Positions 7,261 to 18,262 of a stretch of 64,000 bases of DNA are shown in pieces (position 1 is the first letter of the stretch; every line of letters begins with the position of its first letter). The DNA comes from Biostraticola tofi (GTDB lineage Bacteria > Pseudomonadota > Gammaproteobacteria > Enterobacterales > Enterobacteriaceae), in assembly GCF_004343195.1 (NCBI RefSeq), contig NZ_SMCR01000002.1, positions 248,001 to 312,000 on the forward strand. The letters are read 5' to 3'. The position numbers and the translations under genes were made by a program. The notes beneath the pieces were generated by a model. It was not told the DNA's origin. It made no database searches and saw only the letters and a program-made list of their open reading frames with translations.

Positions 7261-8385
7261 ATGATGTCCATTAAATTGCTAAGAAACCCGCTCTCCGCTT
7301 TAATCATCGGCTGCCTGGGAACCGCGTTTGCCGCTCATGCTGACGTGGTGATTGGCGTCGGCGGCCCGTTCTCTGGCCCCAATGCCACCTATGGCGATCA
7401 ATACTGGCGTGGAGCCACCCAGGCCGCACAGGACATTAATGCCGCGGGCGGCATCAATGGTGAAAAAATCACTCTGGTTCAGGGCGATGACGCTTGTGAA
7501 CCCAAGCAGGCGGTGGCAGTGGCTAATCGCCTGGTCGACCAATCCCACGTTGCCGCAGTCGTGGGGCATTTCTGTTCATCATCGACCATGCCGGCCTCAG
7601 AGGTATACGACGATGCCGGCATCATCTCCATGACCCCCGGATCAACTAACCCACAGATAACCGAACGCGATATGCCCGGTATATTCCGCATGTGTGGACG
7701 GGACGATCAGCAGGGCCTCATCGCCAGCAACTACATTATTGATAAACTGAAAGCCAAAAGGATCGCCATCATCCATGACAAAGATACCTACGGACAGGGG
7801 CTGGCCGATGCCACCCGTGGAGAGCTGAATCGACGTGGAGTCAAGGAAGTGTTGTATGAGGGGCTTTCGCGGGGTGAGAAAGACTTTAACGCCCTGGTCA
7901 CCAAAATACGATCGGCCAATCCTGAGGTGGTTTATTTCGGCGGCTGCCATCCCGAGGCTGGCCCCTTGGTTCGCCAAATGCGCGAGCAGGGCGTGACCGC
8001 CAGGTTTTTCTCCGGCGACTGTATCGTCAACCAGGAAATGGTCACTGCCGCCGGCGGCGCTCAATATACCAAAGGCGTATTAATGACCTTTGGTAAAGAT
8101 CCTCGTCAAATCGCCGAAGGCAAAGCGGTCATAGAAAAATTCCGGGCCAGCAAATTCGAACCTGAAGGCTATACCCTGTATTCATATGCCTCGGTCCAGG
8201 CGATAGCCGCTGCCTTCAAAGCTACCGGCGGCACCGATTCGGCCAAAGCCAGCCAATGGCTGAAAGCCCACAGCGTCGATACCGTCATGGGCAAAAAAGC
8301 CTGGGATGGCAAGGGCGATCTCAAGGTGTCTGATTATGTAGTCTATCAATGGGATGATAAAGGCCAGTACCACGAAGTTCCTTAA
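7261..8385 (+). CDS. livK: Branched-chain amino acid ABC transporter, periplasmic binding protein (LivK/LivJ-like)
   Basis: The protein has 374 residues with a clear Sec signal peptide (MMSIKLLRNP...GTAFAAHA, cleavage near residue 26). The mature part, DVVIGVGGPFSGPNATYGDQYWRGA, is the type I periplasmic fold of the Leu/Ile/Val-binding family. VVGHFCSSSTMPAS and MTPGSTNP are ligand-pocket segments. ATG 7261 was chosen because AAAGGAA lies just upstream and it gives a proper signal peptide. It is first of five liv genes in the same direction; a 163-bp gap with a hairpin separates it from livH. Specificity for Leu, Ile or Val is by family only. Confidence 0.9.
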   Translation: MMSIKLLRNPLSALIIGCLGTAFAAHADVVIGVGGPFSGPNATYGDQYWRGATQAAQDINAAGGINGEKITLVQGDDACEPKQAVAVANRLVDQSHVAAVVGHFCSSSTMPASEVYDDAGIISMTPGSTNPQITERDMPGIFRMCGRDDQQGLIASNYIIDKLKAKRIAIIHDKDTYGQGLADATRGELNRRGVKEVLYEGLSRGEKDFNALVTKIRSANPEVVYFGGCHPEAGPLVRQMREQGVTARFFSGDCIVNQEMVTAAGGAQYTKGVLMTFGKDPRQIAEGKAVIEKFRASKFEPEGYTLYSYASVQAIAAAFKATGGTDSAKASQWLKAHSVDTVMGKKAWDGKGDLKVSDYVVYQWDDKGQYHEVP

Positions 8386-8414
8386 CCTCTGACGCCCTAA
8401 TGCTGCCGGCGATA

Positions 8415-8446
8415 CGGACCGGGTATGAAGCTCAACGCCCGGTCCG
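8415..8446 (+). other. Hairpin between livK and livH
   Basis: The perfect 9-bp inverted repeat CGGACCGGG / CCCGGTCCG has a 14-nt loop and no T run. It is more likely a stabiliser of the livK message or a partial transcription barrier than a full terminator. That would suit the higher level of binding protein needed relative to the permease genes. Confidence 0.5.
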
Positions 8447-8548
8447 GTGCCATGTTATTGACCGGACTGGCGTGCTGCATCGACAGGATCCGGCTTTCGC
8501 CAGGCATTCGCATCCTCGTTTATGGCCCTCTGATGGGACTGCTATGCT

Positions 8549-9463
8549 ATGGATTCATTCTTCCTGCAACAGATGTTCAATGGTCTGACCCTGGGTTCGG
8601 TATATGGCCTGATCGCCATAGGCTATACCATGGTTTACGGCATTATCGGCATGATTAACTTCGCTCATGGGGAGGTCTATATGATCTCAGCCTACCTGTG
8701 CGCCATCGGTCTGGCCCTGCTGTCGTTCTTCGGACTGCAATCCTTTCCACTGCTGATTCTCGGTACCTTGGTTTTCACCATCGTAGTAACGGCTGTTTAT
8801 GGCTGGGTGATAGAACGGATCGCCTACAAACCGCTGCGCAACTCGACCCGCCTAGCTCCATTGATTTCCGCAATCGGCATGTCTCTTATACTGCAAAACT
8901 ATGCCCAGATAGCACAGGGACCGCGACAGCAGGGTATCCCTACCATGCTGGACGGCGTATTCAAATTCAGTATCGGCGATAGCTTCGTCCAACTCACTTA
9001 CACCAAGGTGTTTATTCTGATCGCATCTTTCGCCGGCATGCTGCTGCTTACCTGGATTATCCATCACACCCGGCTGGGGCGCATGTGTCGGGCAACCCAG
9101 CAGGATCGCAAAATGGCGTCAATCCTCGGCATCAATACCGATCGGGTCATCTCTATGGTATTTGTTATCGGTGCGGCCATGGCCGGGTTGGCCGGAGTGC
9201 TTATCACCATGAATTACGGTACTTTTGATTTTTATGCCGGCTTTGTCATCGGCATCAAAGCCTTTACTGCAGCCGTACTTGGCGGCATTGGATCCCTGCC
9301 GGGCGCCATGCTGGGAGGATTGATTCTGGGTATCGCCGAGGCCCAGTTCGCCGGGATGGTCAATTCGGATTACAAAGACGTGTTCTCGTTTTCTTTATTG
9401 GTGGTGATTCTTATTTTCCGTCCTCAGGGCCTACTGGGGCGTCCTTTGGTGGCTAAGGTGTGA
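8549..9463 (+). CDS. livH: Branched-chain amino acid ABC permease LivH
   Basis: The 304-residue polytopic inner membrane protein has the LivH opening [39 protein letters not shown]. The conserved EAA-like loop [24 protein letters not shown] and the ending [11 protein letters not shown] are also present. Length is normal for the family. It pairs with LivM to form the translocation channel. The stop is separated from the chosen livM start by 11 bp. Confidence 0.93.
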   Translation: MDSFFLQQMFNGLTLGSVYGLIAIGYTMVYGIIGMINFAHGEVYMISAYLCAIGLALLSFFGLQSFPLLILGTLVFTIVVTAVYGWVIERIAYKPLRNSTRLAPLISAIGMSLILQNYAQIAQGPRQQGIPTMLDGVFKFSIGDSFVQLTYTKVFILIASFAGMLLLTWIIHHTRLGRMCRATQQDRKMASILGINTDRVISMVFVIGAAMAGLAGVLITMNYGTFDFYAGFVIGIKAFTAAVLGGIGSLPGAMLGGLILGIAEAQFAGMVNSDYKDVFSFSLLVVILIFRPQGLLGRPLVAKV

Positions 9464-9474
9464 AGGGAGACAGC

Positions 9475-10761
9475 ATGTCACAGACCACTGCGCGTAATGC
9501 AATCGACCTTAGGCAAAGCCTGCTCGACACCGTACTTGCCGGACTGATTGCTCTGATTGTGTTCGGGCCGGTCGCCGGGGTAGTGCTGGATGGCTACAGC
9601 TTTGATTTCCATGCATCCCGGCTGGCCGGGATGGTGGCGACAGTGATGGGGGGTCGGCTGCTGCTCAGCCTGTTGCTTCAAACCGTGCCGGGTAAAAGGC
9701 TGCAGACCCATTTTGATGCCGATAAAGGCGGCGTATATGTCCTGCCAACCGACTATAAAAGCCCCCTGCGCTGGATTTTACCGTTAATAATAGCGCTGGC
9801 CATCGTGTTTCCCTTCTTTGGCAGCAAATACCTGCTGACGGTGGCGATTCTCGGGCTTATTTATGTCCTGCTCGGCCTGGGTCTGAATATTGTCGTCGGG
9901 CTTGCCGGATTGCTGGATCTGGGCTACGTGGCGTTTTATGCCATTGGCGCCTATGGTCTGGCGCTGGGCTATCAATATCTCGGCCTCGGTTTCTGGTCCA
10001 TGCTGCCCCTGGCCGCACTGATGGCCGCCGCAGCCGGCGCATTGCTGGGTTTCCCGGTCCTGCGCATGCATGGCGACTATCTGGCGATCGTTACGCTCGG
10101 ATTCGGTGAAATCATTCGTCTGGTGCTTAATAACTGGCTGGCGTTTACCGGCGGGCCTAACGGTGTATCGGTGCCGTCGCCCACTTTTTTTGGCCTTGAA
10201 TTCGGCCGCCGGGCGCGGGAAGGCGGCATACCGATCCATGAATTTTTTAATATCAGCTATAACCCGAACCTTAAATTCATTTTTATCTATGCCGTACTGT
10301 TTCTGGTGGTGCTGCTGGTATTGTATATCAAGCACCGTCTCACCAGAATGCCGATAGGACGGGCATGGGAAGCGCTGCGCGAAGATGAAATCGCCTGCCG
10401 GGCCCTGGGGCTCAATCATGTGCTGGTCAAACTGTCTGCTTTCACGCTTGGCGCATCGACCGCTGGCCTGGCCGGGGTGTTCTTCGCCACATACCAGGGT
10501 TTTGTCAATCCGACCTCATTTACCTTTTTTGAATCGGCGCTGATCCTGGCGATTGTGGTACTGGGCGGTATGGGGTCGACCATCGGTGTGGTGATCGCCG
10601 CCTTCGTACTGACGGTGGCGCCCGAGCTGCTGCGCAGCTTTGCCGAGTACCGGGTATTGCTGTTCGGCATGCTGATGGTAGTGATGATGATATGGCGACC
10701 GCGCGGGCTGATCCGTATCAGCCGTTCAGGCTTTGCGGTACGCAAAGGAGTCGCGCCATGA
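9475..10761 (+). CDS. livM: Branched-chain amino acid ABC permease LivM
   Basis: The protein has 428 residues. An N-terminal region of about 100 residues with two membrane segments precedes the LivM core ([68 protein letters not shown]). This long form is typical of enterobacterial LivM. The ATG at 9475 has AAGGGAGA five bases upstream and is preferred over the GTG at 9460 that overlaps the livH stop. Its own stop overlaps the livG start (ATGA). Confidence 0.92.
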   Translation: MSQTTARNAIDLRQSLLDTVLAGLIALIVFGPVAGVVLDGYSFDFHASRLAGMVATVMGGRLLLSLLLQTVPGKRLQTHFDADKGGVYVLPTDYKSPLRWILPLIIALAIVFPFFGSKYLLTVAILGLIYVLLGLGLNIVVGLAGLLDLGYVAFYAIGAYGLALGYQYLGLGFWSMLPLAALMAAAAGALLGFPVLRMHGDYLAIVTLGFGEIIRLVLNNWLAFTGGPNGVSVPSPTFFGLEFGRRAREGGIPIHEFFNISYNPNLKFIFIYAVLFLVVLLVLYIKHRLTRMPIGRAWEALREDEIACRALGLNHVLVKLSAFTLGASTAGLAGVFFATYQGFVNPTSFTFFESALILAIVVLGGMGSTIGVVIAAFVLTVAPELLRSFAEYRVLLFGMLMVVMMIWRPRGLIRISRSGFAVRKGVAP

Positions 10762-11633
10762 ACGATAAAATCCTGACCATCAGTCATCTGATGATGCGGT
10801 TTGGCGGTATCCGGGCGCTCAATGACGTTAACCTGGATGTGGATCGCGGCTCGATTACCGCGCTTATTGGCCCCAACGGCGCAGGCAAAACGACAGTGTT
10901 TAACTGCCTGACCGGTTTCTACCAGGCGAGCAGCGGCAGCATTCTGCTGAAAACCCGGCAGCAGACAACCGATATCATCAGCGTCCTGGGGGAAAAATTC
11001 AAGGCTGCCGACTGTATAAACCCACAAGCGTTGGCAAAGCGGGTGTTTTATAAAATGTTCGGTGGAACGCACCTGGTCAATCGTGCCGGCCTGGCGCGCA
11101 CCTTTCAGAATATCCGGCTGTTTCGTGAAATGTCAGTGGTAGAGAACCTGCTGGTAGCTCAGCATAGGCAGATCAATCGCAACCTGCTGGCCGGGGTGTT
11201 TAATACCAGCGGCTATCGGCAGGCGGAAGAACGAGCCCTGGAGCGGGCATTCTATTGGCTGGAAGTGGTCGATCTGGTCGATTGCGCCAATCGCCTGGCC
11301 GGAGAAATGTCCTATGGCCAGCAGCGGCGCCTGGAAATTGCCCGGGCCATGTGTACCGATCCCCAGTTGATTTGTCTGGATGAACCGGCTGCCGGGCTTA
11401 ACCCGGTAGAGACCCGGACCCTGAGCAACATCATCCGCTTCCTGCGCGATCACCACGGCGTCACCGTCCTGCTGATTGAGCATGACATGGGGATGGTAAT
11501 GGACATCTCGGATCATATTATCGTGCTGGACCACGGCGATGTCATCGCCCGGGGCTCGCCACACACTATCCAGAATGACGAGCGGGTGATAGCCGCTTAT
11601 CTGGGTGCTAATGAAGACGAGGTAGCCCTATGA
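10758..11633 (+). CDS. livG: Branched-chain amino acid ABC ATPase LivG
   Basis: The protein has 291 residues. Walker A is GPNGAGKTT (about residue 40), the signature is [15 protein letters not shown], and Walker B is [13 protein letters not shown] followed by the H-loop [11 protein letters not shown]. The insertion between Walker A and the signature, with [12 protein letters not shown], is typical of LivG. The ATG at 10758 overlaps the livM stop and has AAAGGAG upstream. A longer open frame from 10692 lies inside livM and is not used. Confidence 0.94.
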   Translation: MNDKILTISHLMMRFGGIRALNDVNLDVDRGSITALIGPNGAGKTTVFNCLTGFYQASSGSILLKTRQQTTDIISVLGEKFKAADCINPQALAKRVFYKMFGGTHLVNRAGLARTFQNIRLFREMSVVENLLVAQHRQINRNLLAGVFNTSGYRQAEERALERAFYWLEVVDLVDCANRLAGEMSYGQQRRLEIARAMCTDPQLICLDEPAAGLNPVETRTLSNIIRFLRDHHGVTVLLIEHDMGMVMDISDHIIVLDHGDVIARGSPHTIQNDERVIAAYLGANEDEVAL

Positions 11634-12346
11634 GCATGCCTATGCTTGAGTTCCGCGATGTGGATGTGTTCTACGGGCCGATCCAGGCACTGCAAAACGT
11701 CTCACTTCAGGTCAATGCCGGCGAGACGGTATCGCTTATCGGCGCCAATGGCGCAGGAAAATCGACGCTGCTGATGTCGATTTTTGGCCAGCCGCGCATC
11801 GCCAGCGGCCAGATTCTGTACCAGGGGGAAGATATCAGCCGCAAATCGACCCACTTTGTCGCCGCCAATGGCATTGCCCAGTCGCCGGAAGGACGGCGGG
11901 TGTTTCCCGACATGACGGTCGAGGAAAATCTGATGATGGGCACCATTCCAATCGGTAGCAAACATCAAGCCGAGGATCTGCAACGGATGTATACGCTTTT
12001 CCCCCGGCTGCAGGAGCGCCGCACTCAACGGGCGATGACCATGTCAGGCGGCGAACAGCAGATGCTGGCCATCGCCCGGGCGCTGATGAGCCGTCCCAGG
12101 CTGCTGCTGCTGGATGAGCCCAGCCTGGGTCTTGCGCCTATTGTGGTCAAACAGATTTTTCAGACGCTGCGCGAGCTTGCCGCCACCGGCATGACCATTT
12201 TCCTGGTAGAACAGAATGCTCACCATGCACTTAAATTATCTGATCGCGCCTATGTCATGGTCAATGGACAGATCTGTATGAACGGCACCGGCGCGGAACT
12301 GCTGGGGGATCCTGAGGTGCGTAAAGCCTACCTGGGCGGCATTTGA
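11630..12346 (+). CDS. livF: Branched-chain amino acid ABC ATPase LivF
   Basis: The protein has 238 residues. Walker A is GANGAGKST, the Q-loop region is GIAQSPEGRRVFPDMTVEENL, the signature is MSGGEQQMLAIARALMSRPRLLLLDEPSLGLAP, and the H-loop is FLVEQNAHHAL. Length and motifs are those of LivF, the partner ATPase of LivG. The start overlaps the livG stop by ATGA, so the two ATPases are translationally coupled and made in equal amounts. Confidence 0.94.
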   Translation: MSMPMLEFRDVDVFYGPIQALQNVSLQVNAGETVSLIGANGAGKSTLLMSIFGQPRIASGQILYQGEDISRKSTHFVAANGIAQSPEGRRVFPDMTVEENLMMGTIPIGSKHQAEDLQRMYTLFPRLQERRTQRAMTMSGGEQQMLAIARALMSRPRLLLLDEPSLGLAPIVVKQIFQTLRELAATGMTIFLVEQNAHHALKLSDRAYVMVNGQICMNGTGAELLGDPEVRKAYLGGI

Positions 12347-12359
12347 TCTTCCGGCGTCA

Positions 12360-12779
12360 GTGTGGCAATCCATTGCTCCCCGCACGCTTGGCCAACGCCT
12401 GGCGGATAAAATAACCACGATTATCGGTACCTGGACCTTTATTATAATTCAAACAATAATTATTTTAGGTTGGACTGGTTATAACCTGTTGATAGGCAAA
12501 AATGGCTTCGATCCTTATCCTTTCATATTGCTTAACCTGTTCCTTTCATTTCAGGCCGCCTACACCGCCCCGGCAATCATGATGAGTCAGAAGCGGAAAG
12601 GCGAGGTCGATCACTATCGGGCGGAGATAGCGTCAAACGTGAATGTTAAGGCTGATTTGGAAATATATGCGCTGCACGATAAAATCGGCCACCTGGAAGG
12701 GGACGTCGTCAGTGCTATAAAACAACAATTGGTCATTATTTCCCAACAGCTCGAAGAACTTAAACAGAAGCAACCCTGA
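12360..12779 (+). CDS. DUF1003 membrane protein
   Basis: The protein of about 139 residues has two membrane segments (about 25-43 and 55-72). The DUF1003 core is LGQRLADKITTIIGTWTFIIIQTIIILGW...PYPFILLNLFLSFQAAYTAPAIMMSQ. A C-terminal coiled segment (residues about 85-137) is rich in Lys, Glu and Gln. The frame opens at GTG 12360 without a clear ribosome site, so the exact start is uncertain. It follows livF by 13 bp and might be read from the liv promoter, though the family has no known link to amino acid transport. Confidence 0.75.
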   Translation: MWQSIAPRTLGQRLADKITTIIGTWTFIIIQTIIILGWTGYNLLIGKNGFDPYPFILLNLFLSFQAAYTAPAIMMSQKRKGEVDHYRAEIASNVNVKADLEIYALHDKIGHLEGDVVSAIKQQLVIISQQLEELKQKQP

Positions 12780-13190
12780 GACCCTGAAGCTGCCTGCCAT
12801 GTCGCGCCTTCCCACAGGCAGCGCCATCCGTCTGCGGCGCCTGCCCAGTGTCGCGACGGTTTAACAAAATATTTATGGTAGAGTGAATGACCCTTTCCTT
12901 ACCGCTTTTCCATTAAGATGCCGAACAAGTAAAAAAGAACCTGGCTGAAACTTACCCGCACATTGACCGATGACGGTAATATTGCCACCATGAACCTTGG
13001 CCCCATTATATCTCAGCAGAATACCGATGATCCTGTTCACTCTATGAACGTGAGTGCAATATATCACCGTGACAATATATATTCATATAATAAAATAAAT
13101 GTACTTAGTTATGATATATGGTGCATTCATTAAAGCTACTTCGTTCAGTAATTCTCAGATAATAATGAGAATATAAAGTAGAAAACCCCA
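12780..13190. other. Intergenic region between the DUF1003 gene and arn
   Basis: About 410 bp. GCTGCCTG (12789) pairs with CAGGCAGC (12815) in an 8-bp stem without a T run, a weak candidate end for the upstream transcript. From about 13060 the sequence becomes AT-rich, as expected before a PhoP-type promoter. The open frame 12873-13067 on the minus strand has no family match and is not called. Confidence 0.45.
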
Positions 13191-13193
13191 ATG

Positions 13194-13228
13194 CGTTTAA
13201 TAACTGTTGATAAAAGCAGGCCTATATT
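13194..13228 (+). promoter_or_regulatory. PhoP-box-like direct repeat and -10 element of the arn operon
   Basis: CGTTTA (13194-13199), then 5 bp, then TGTTGA (13205-13210) is a direct repeat with one mismatch per half to the PhoP consensus (T/G)GTTTA-N5-(T/G)GTTTA. A -10-like TATATT (13223-13228) begins 12 bp after the box, the spacing known for PhoP-activated promoters that lack a good -35. It lies 56 bp before arnB. Direct PhoP control of arn is known in Yersinia and Sodalis; here it is a prediction. Confidence 0.5.
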
Positions 13229-13265
13229 TCCGACTATATTAGTTAAATACATTTTGGTAGCAAAT

Positions 13266-14420
13266 ATGGAAGCATTCCTGCCTTTCTCGCGCGCTGATAT
13301 CGGCGAGGAAGAGATTGCCGCAGTTGAAAAGGTGCTGCGATCAGGGTGGATAACCACCGGTCCACAGAATCAACAGCTGGAGCAGGATTTCTGCGCACGC
13401 ATTGGCTGCAGGCACGCTATCGCCGTGAGCTCAGCCACCGCGGGCATGCATATCAGCCTGCTTGCACTGGGCATCGGGCCGGGCGATGAGGTCATCACCC
13501 CGTCGCAGACCTGGGTATCGACGCTGAATATGATTGAACTGCTCGGCGCTACTCCGGTAATGGTGGATGTGGATCGCCACACGCTGATGGTAGAGGCCGC
13601 GGCAGTGGAAGCCGCCATTACCCCTCGTACCAGAGCTATTGTGCCGGTGCATTATGCCGGTGCTCCACTGGAACTGGATCGGTTGCGCGACGTGGCCAGA
13701 CGGCACGACATCCCGCTGGTGGAGGATGCGGCCCATGCGATAGGCAGCCGTTATAACGGCGAGCTGATCGGTCTGCGCGGCACCGCGATATTTTCTTTTC
13801 ATGCCATCAAGAACGTCACCTGTGCCGAGGGCGGCCTGATTGCCACCGACAATGACGCTTTTGCCGAGCGCGTCAGGATGTTGAGATTCCATGGACTGGG
13901 GGCCGATGCCTTTGATCGCCGGCAGCAAGGACGCAAGCCGCAGGCTCAGGTGATAACGCCCGGTTTTAAATACAATCTGTCAGATGTCCATGCGGCGATT
14001 GCCGTTGTGCAGCTGGCGCGGCTCGAAGCGATAAACGCCCGGCGACGGCATCTGGCCGAGCGATACCTCGCTGCGCTGGAAGGGTCGGTATTTCAACCGC
14101 TCCGGTTGCCAAACTACGACCACCTTCATGCCTGGCATCTTTTTATCATCAGGGTTGATGAAACGCGGTGCGGTATAGATCGCGACCAACTGATGACCGG
14201 ACTCAATGCGCTGGGTATCGGCAGCGGACTGCATTTTCGGGCAGCCCACACCCAGCATTATTACCGCGAGCGCTATCCGGCATTATCGCTGCCCAATACA
14301 GAATGGAACTCTGCGCGCCTCTGCTCATTACCCCTGTTCCCGGCTATGGCCGACAGCGATGTTGATCGCGTCGTCCATGCCTTATTTTCTCTTGTGGAGC
14401 CGTTAATTGTCTCACGATGA
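13266..14420 (+). CDS. arnB: UDP-4-amino-4-deoxy-L-arabinose--oxoglutarate aminotransferase ArnB
   Basis: The protein has 384 residues. The start [33 protein letters not shown] is the ArnB opening and fixes the start at 13266; an upstream ATG at 13191 overlaps the predicted PhoP box. The PLP lysine is K182 in [15 protein letters not shown]. It converts UDP-Ara4O plus glutamate to UDP-L-Ara4N. It is first gene of a seven-gene operon in the enterobacterial order, and its last 14 bp overlap arnC. Confidence 0.95.
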   Translation: MEAFLPFSRADIGEEEIAAVEKVLRSGWITTGPQNQQLEQDFCARIGCRHAIAVSSATAGMHISLLALGIGPGDEVITPSQTWVSTLNMIELLGATPVMVDVDRHTLMVEAAAVEAAITPRTRAIVPVHYAGAPLELDRLRDVARRHDIPLVEDAAHAIGSRYNGELIGLRGTAIFSFHAIKNVTCAEGGLIATDNDAFAERVRMLRFHGLGADAFDRRQQGRKPQAQVITPGFKYNLSDVHAAIAVVQLARLEAINARRRHLAERYLAALEGSVFQPLRLPNYDHLHAWHLFIIRVDETRCGIDRDQLMTGLNALGIGSGLHFRAAHTQHYYRERYPALSLPNTEWNSARLCSLPLFPAMADSDVDRVVHALFSLVEPLIVSR

Positions 14421-15387
14421 CGTTATAAAAAAAGTCTCACTGGTGGTGCCGGTGTTTAATGAACAGGAAAGCCTGCCGCTATTCATCGGCAGAATTACGG
14501 CATCCTGTAAGCAATTATCCCAGCCTTACGAAATTATTCTGGTGGATGATGGCAGTAGCGATCGTTCGCCTGATCTGCTGACGCAAGCCGCCGAGCAGCC
14601 GGAAAACTGCATCATCACAGTGCTGCTGAACCGTAATTATGGCCAGCATTCGGCCATTATGGCCGGATTTACCCAAGCCAGCGGTGATCTGATCATCACT
14701 CTTGATGCTGATCTGCAAAATCCGCCGGAAGAAATTCCGCGTTTGGTAAGCATTGCTGAGCTCGGCTATGACGTGGTGGGCACCCTTCGCGCCAATCGCC
14801 AGGATTCCTGGTTCCGCAAGTCTGCATCGCGGTTGATCAATCTGATGATCCATCGGGCGACCGGCCAGGTGATGGGGGATTACGGCTGCATGCTGCGGGC
14901 CTATCGGCGCCATATCGTCCAGGCCATGCTCAATTGCCATGAACGCAGTACGTTTATCCCCATTCTGGCCAACAGTTTCGCCCGCCGCACGACAGAAATC
15001 GAAGTCAGCCACGCTGAACGCAAGTTCGGCGACTCGAAGTACAGCCTGATGCAGTTGATAAACCTGATGTATGACCTGGTTACCTGCGTGACCACCACGC
15101 CACTGCGGCTCCTCAGCGTGCTGGGCAGTGTGATTGCCGTCTCCGGCTTTGTGCTGGCGGTGGTATTGATAATTTTGCGGCTGGTATTAGGGCCGGAGTG
15201 GGCCGCCGATGGCGTATTCACTTTGTTTGCGGTGCTGTTTACTTTTATCGGCGCGCAGTTTGTCGGGATAGGACTGCTGGGTGAATACATCGGCAGGATC
15301 TACAACGATGTTCGCGCACGTCCCCGTTATTTTGTTCAGAAAGTGATCGGCGCAGAGCAGGTCCAACGTAATCAGGAAGAAGAATGA
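14407..15387 (+). CDS. arnC: Undecaprenyl-phosphate Ara4FN transferase ArnC
   Basis: The protein has 326 residues. The GT2 domain ([42 protein letters not shown]) is followed by two C-terminal membrane segments (about 235-260 and 270-295). It moves formyl-Ara4N from UDP to undecaprenyl phosphate at the inner membrane. The start is a TTG inside the end of arnB. The only nearby ATG (14417) is in another frame and stops after three codons, and family alignment from memory supports the TTG. The stop overlaps the arnA start. Confidence 0.94.
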   Translation: MSHDDVIKKVSLVVPVFNEQESLPLFIGRITASCKQLSQPYEIILVDDGSSDRSPDLLTQAAEQPENCIITVLLNRNYGQHSAIMAGFTQASGDLIITLDADLQNPPEEIPRLVSIAELGYDVVGTLRANRQDSWFRKSASRLINLMIHRATGQVMGDYGCMLRAYRRHIVQAMLNCHERSTFIPILANSFARRTTEIEVSHAERKFGDSKYSLMQLINLMYDLVTCVTTTPLRLLSVLGSVIAVSGFVLAVVLIILRLVLGPEWAADGVFTLFAVLFTFIGAQFVGIGLLGEYIGRIYNDVRARPRYFVQKVIGAEQVQRNQEEE

Positions 15388-17366
15388 AAGCTATTGTATT
15401 TGCCTATCATGACATAGGCTGTGCGGGTCTTAACGCACTGAAAAGCGCTGGATATGATGTTCAGGCCGTATTTACCCATACTGACGATCCCGCCGAAAAT
15501 ACCTTCTTTTCGTCAGTAGCGCGCCTTGGCGCCGAACATGGGCTGCCGGTCTATGCGCCTGATGATGTCAACCATCCGCTGTGGGTCGACATGATCCGTG
15601 ATATGAAGCCTGATGTGATTTTTTCCTTCTATTATCGCAACATGTTAAGTGAAGAAATCCTCAGCCTGGCCCCGCACGGCGGATTTAACCTCCACGGATC
15701 GCTACTTCCGCGCTACCGCGGGCGTGCGTCGGTAAACTGGGCAATTATCCAGGGTGAGACTGAAACCGGCGTTACGCTGCACCGCATGGTCAAGCGCCCG
15801 GATGCGGGCGACATTGTCGGAAGCCAGGCAGTGGCCATCGATCGCGACGATACAGCGCTGACGCTGCATGCCAAAATCCGCGGCGCCGCTAAAGAATTGC
15901 TGGACGATCTGCTGCCGGCAATCAGGACCGGCAATGCGACCTTTACCGCGCAAGATGAAAAGCTGGCCAGCTACTTTGGCCGCCGCACTGCCGCTGATGG
16001 TGAGATAACCTGGAAGCAGACGGCGGCTCAGATTGATAACCTGGTGCGTGGTGTGACCGAGCCATATCCTGGCGCTTTCACCCATCTTTGCCAACGCAGC
16101 GTCACCCTGTGGCGTACGCGGGTCATAGAATGGCAACACGGCGAGGCAGCCGGCACGATCCTATCCACCGACCCGCTGGTTATTGCGTGCGGCAAAGGCG
16201 CACTCGAGATTCTAGCCGGCCAGAGCGATTCCGGTTTATACATGCATGGCACTCGCCTGGCGCTGGAGATGGGCATGGTCGCCGGCGTGAAGCTGGGTGC
16301 CCGGTTAGAGCCGGCCAAGCAGCGCCGGACCCGGGTATTGATTCTGGGCGTCAACGGCTTCATCGGTAACCACCTTACCGAGCGTCTGCTGCGTGACGAC
16401 CGCTATGATATCTATGGGCTGGATATTGGATCGGATGCGATTACCCGCTTCCTCGACAACCCCCGCTTCCATTTCGTCGAAGGAGATATCAGCATTCATT
16501 CCGAATGGATTGAATATCACATCAAGAAATGTGACGTGGTGCTGCCGCTGGTGGCCATCGCCACGCCGATTGAATATACCCGCAATCCACTGAGGGTATT
16601 CGAGCTGGATTTTGAAGAAAACCTCAAAATCGTACGCTCGTGCGTCAAGTATAAAAAACGCATCATTTTCCCGTCTACTTCTGAAGTCTATGGGATGTGC
16701 GATGACAAACATTTCGATGAGGACAACTCCCGTCTCATCGTCGGCCCGATTAATAAGCAGCGCTGGATTTACTCGGTCTCCAAGCAGTTGCTTGATCGGG
16801 TAATCTGGGCCTATGGTGAAAAAGAAGGCCTCAGGTTTACCCTGTTCCGTCCGTTCAACTGGATGGGACCCCGACTGGATAATCTGGATGCCGCACGCAT
16901 CGGCAGTTCTCGCGCCATCACCCAGTTGATATTGAATCTGGTAGAAGGCTCGCCTATCAAGCTGATGGATGGCGGCGCACAGAAACGCTGCTTTACCGAT
17001 ATCAATGACGGTATTGAAGCGCTGTTCAGGGTAATCGAAAACCGCGATGGCCTTTGTGACGGCCAGATTGTGAATATCGGCAATCCTGATAACGAAGCCA
17101 GCATCCGTGAACTGGCTGAAATTCTGCTTGAAAGCTTTGACAAGCACCCGCTGCGCCAATATTTCCCCCCGTTTGCCGGCTTCAAGAATGTGGAAAGCAA
17201 TAGCTACTACGGCAAAGGCTATCAGGATGTGGCACATCGCACGCCCAGCATCAAAAACGCTCAGCGTCTGCTCGACTGGCAACCTACGGTGCCGATGCGC
17301 CAGACCATTGAAGATACGCTGGATTACTTCCTGCATGAAACGGTGACGTCCGGAAACGGCATATGA
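15384..17366 (+). CDS. arnA: Bifunctional UDP-Ara4N formyltransferase / UDP-GlcA decarboxylase ArnA
   Basis: The protein has 660 residues, full family length. The N-terminal formyltransferase domain (1-300) has Asn102, His104 and Asp140, and the C-terminal dehydrogenase/decarboxylase domain (about 315-660) has [10 protein letters not shown] for NAD, Ser433-Glu434, Tyr463, Lys467 and Arg619. These are the same residue numbers as the E. coli catalytic residues. It makes UDP-Ara4O from UDP-glucuronate and later formylates UDP-Ara4N. It is coupled to both neighbours by 4-bp ATGA overlaps. Confidence 0.97.
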   Translation: MKAIVFAYHDIGCAGLNALKSAGYDVQAVFTHTDDPAENTFFSSVARLGAEHGLPVYAPDDVNHPLWVDMIRDMKPDVIFSFYYRNMLSEEILSLAPHGGFNLHGSLLPRYRGRASVNWAIIQGETETGVTLHRMVKRPDAGDIVGSQAVAIDRDDTALTLHAKIRGAAKELLDDLLPAIRTGNATFTAQDEKLASYFGRRTAADGEITWKQTAAQIDNLVRGVTEPYPGAFTHLCQRSVTLWRTRVIEWQHGEAAGTILSTDPLVIACGKGALEILAGQSDSGLYMHGTRLALEMGMVAGVKLGARLEPAKQRRTRVLILGVNGFIGNHLTERLLRDDRYDIYGLDIGSDAITRFLDNPRFHFVEGDISIHSEWIEYHIKKCDVVLPLVAIATPIEYTRNPLRVFELDFEENLKIVRSCVKYKKRIIFPSTSEVYGMCDDKHFDEDNSRLIVGPINKQRWIYSVSKQLLDRVIWAYGEKEGLRFTLFRPFNWMGPRLDNLDAARIGSSRAITQLILNLVEGSPIKLMDGGAQKRCFTDINDGIEALFRVIENRDGLCDGQIVNIGNPDNEASIRELAEILLESFDKHPLRQYFPPFAGFKNVESNSYYGKGYQDVAHRTPSIKNAQRLLDWQPTVPMRQTIEDTLDYFLHETVTSGNGI

Positions 17367-18259
17367 AAAAGGCAGGTCTGCGGGTCGATGTAGATACTTT
17401 CAGCGGCACGCAGTACGGTTTACCCAAACTGCTGGATCTACTGGATAAGCACAGTATCAAAGCCAGTTTTTTCCTGAGCGTCGGGCCTGACAATATGGGA
17501 CGCCATTTATGGCGTCTTGCCCGGCCCCGTTTCTTGCTGAAAATGCTGCGCTCCCGTGCGCCATCGCTTTATGGATGGGATATTCTGCTGGCCGGCACTG
17601 CCTGGCCAGGCCGGCAGATAAGCGCCACGCTCGGGCCGCTAATGAGAGCGGCTGTCCAGGCCGGACATGAAGTAGGCCTCCATGCCTGGGATCATCATGG
17701 CTGGCAGCGCATGGCTGGCCGCTGGTCTGCTAGTGAACTGGAACAACAGATTCGTTTTGGCGTCGATAAACTTGGTGAAGTGCTTGATATGCCTGTCAGC
17801 TGTTCAGCATCGCCTGGATGGCGCGCCGACCAGCGGGTGGTGGCCGCCAAGCAGGCATTCGGTTTTCGCTACAACAGCGACTGTCGAGGAACACACCCTT
17901 TTCGGCCATTGCTGGCGGACGGCCGTTTCGGCGCAGTGCAGATCCCGGTGACTCTGCCGACCTTCGACGAGGTCATCGGCCGTGAGGTGAAAAGCGCTGA
18001 CTTCAACGATTACATTCTGAGCCTTATACATCATCAGTCTGATGTGCCGGTATATACCATTCACGCTGAAGTTGAAGGCATGTCTCAATCTCCCCTGTTC
18101 GAGTCACTGCTTGAGCGGGCTGTCCGTGAAAACATCCGGTTTTGCCCCCTTGGCGAATTGTTACCGGCAGATATCTCTTCTCTTCCCGCCGGGCGAATCC
18201 TCCGGTCGCCTTTTCCCGGCAGGGAAGGGTGGCTGGGATGCCAGGCCAACGCGGAATAA
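17363..18259 (+). CDS. arnD: Ara4FN-undecaprenyl-phosphate deformylase ArnD
   Basis: The 298-residue NodB-type polysaccharide deacetylase fold has [11 protein letters not shown] (metal and base aspartates), the [15 protein letters not shown] motif, SASPGWRAD, and YTIHAEVEG near the end. It removes the formyl group from the lipid-linked sugar before export. The start overlaps the arnA stop. The acidic/hydrophobic C-terminus resembles other ArnD proteins. Confidence 0.94.
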   Translation: MKKAGLRVDVDTFSGTQYGLPKLLDLLDKHSIKASFFLSVGPDNMGRHLWRLARPRFLLKMLRSRAPSLYGWDILLAGTAWPGRQISATLGPLMRAAVQAGHEVGLHAWDHHGWQRMAGRWSASELEQQIRFGVDKLGEVLDMPVSCSASPGWRADQRVVAAKQAFGFRYNSDCRGTHPFRPLLADGRFGAVQIPVTLPTFDEVIGREVKSADFNDYILSLIHHQSDVPVYTIHAEVEGMSQSPLFESLLERAVRENIRFCPLGELLPADISSLPAGRILRSPFPGREGWLGCQANAE

Positions 18260-18262
18260 CCG

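Noticed and set aside
12789-12822. 8-bp stem after the DUF1003 gene as a terminator
   Set aside because: There is no T run after the stem and the loop is 18 nt long; kept only as a note in the gap entry.
16305-17336. 343-codon minus-strand open frame inside arnA
   Set aside because: It is complementary to the decarboxylase domain of ArnA, all of whose catalytic residues are intact; composition-driven antisense ORF.
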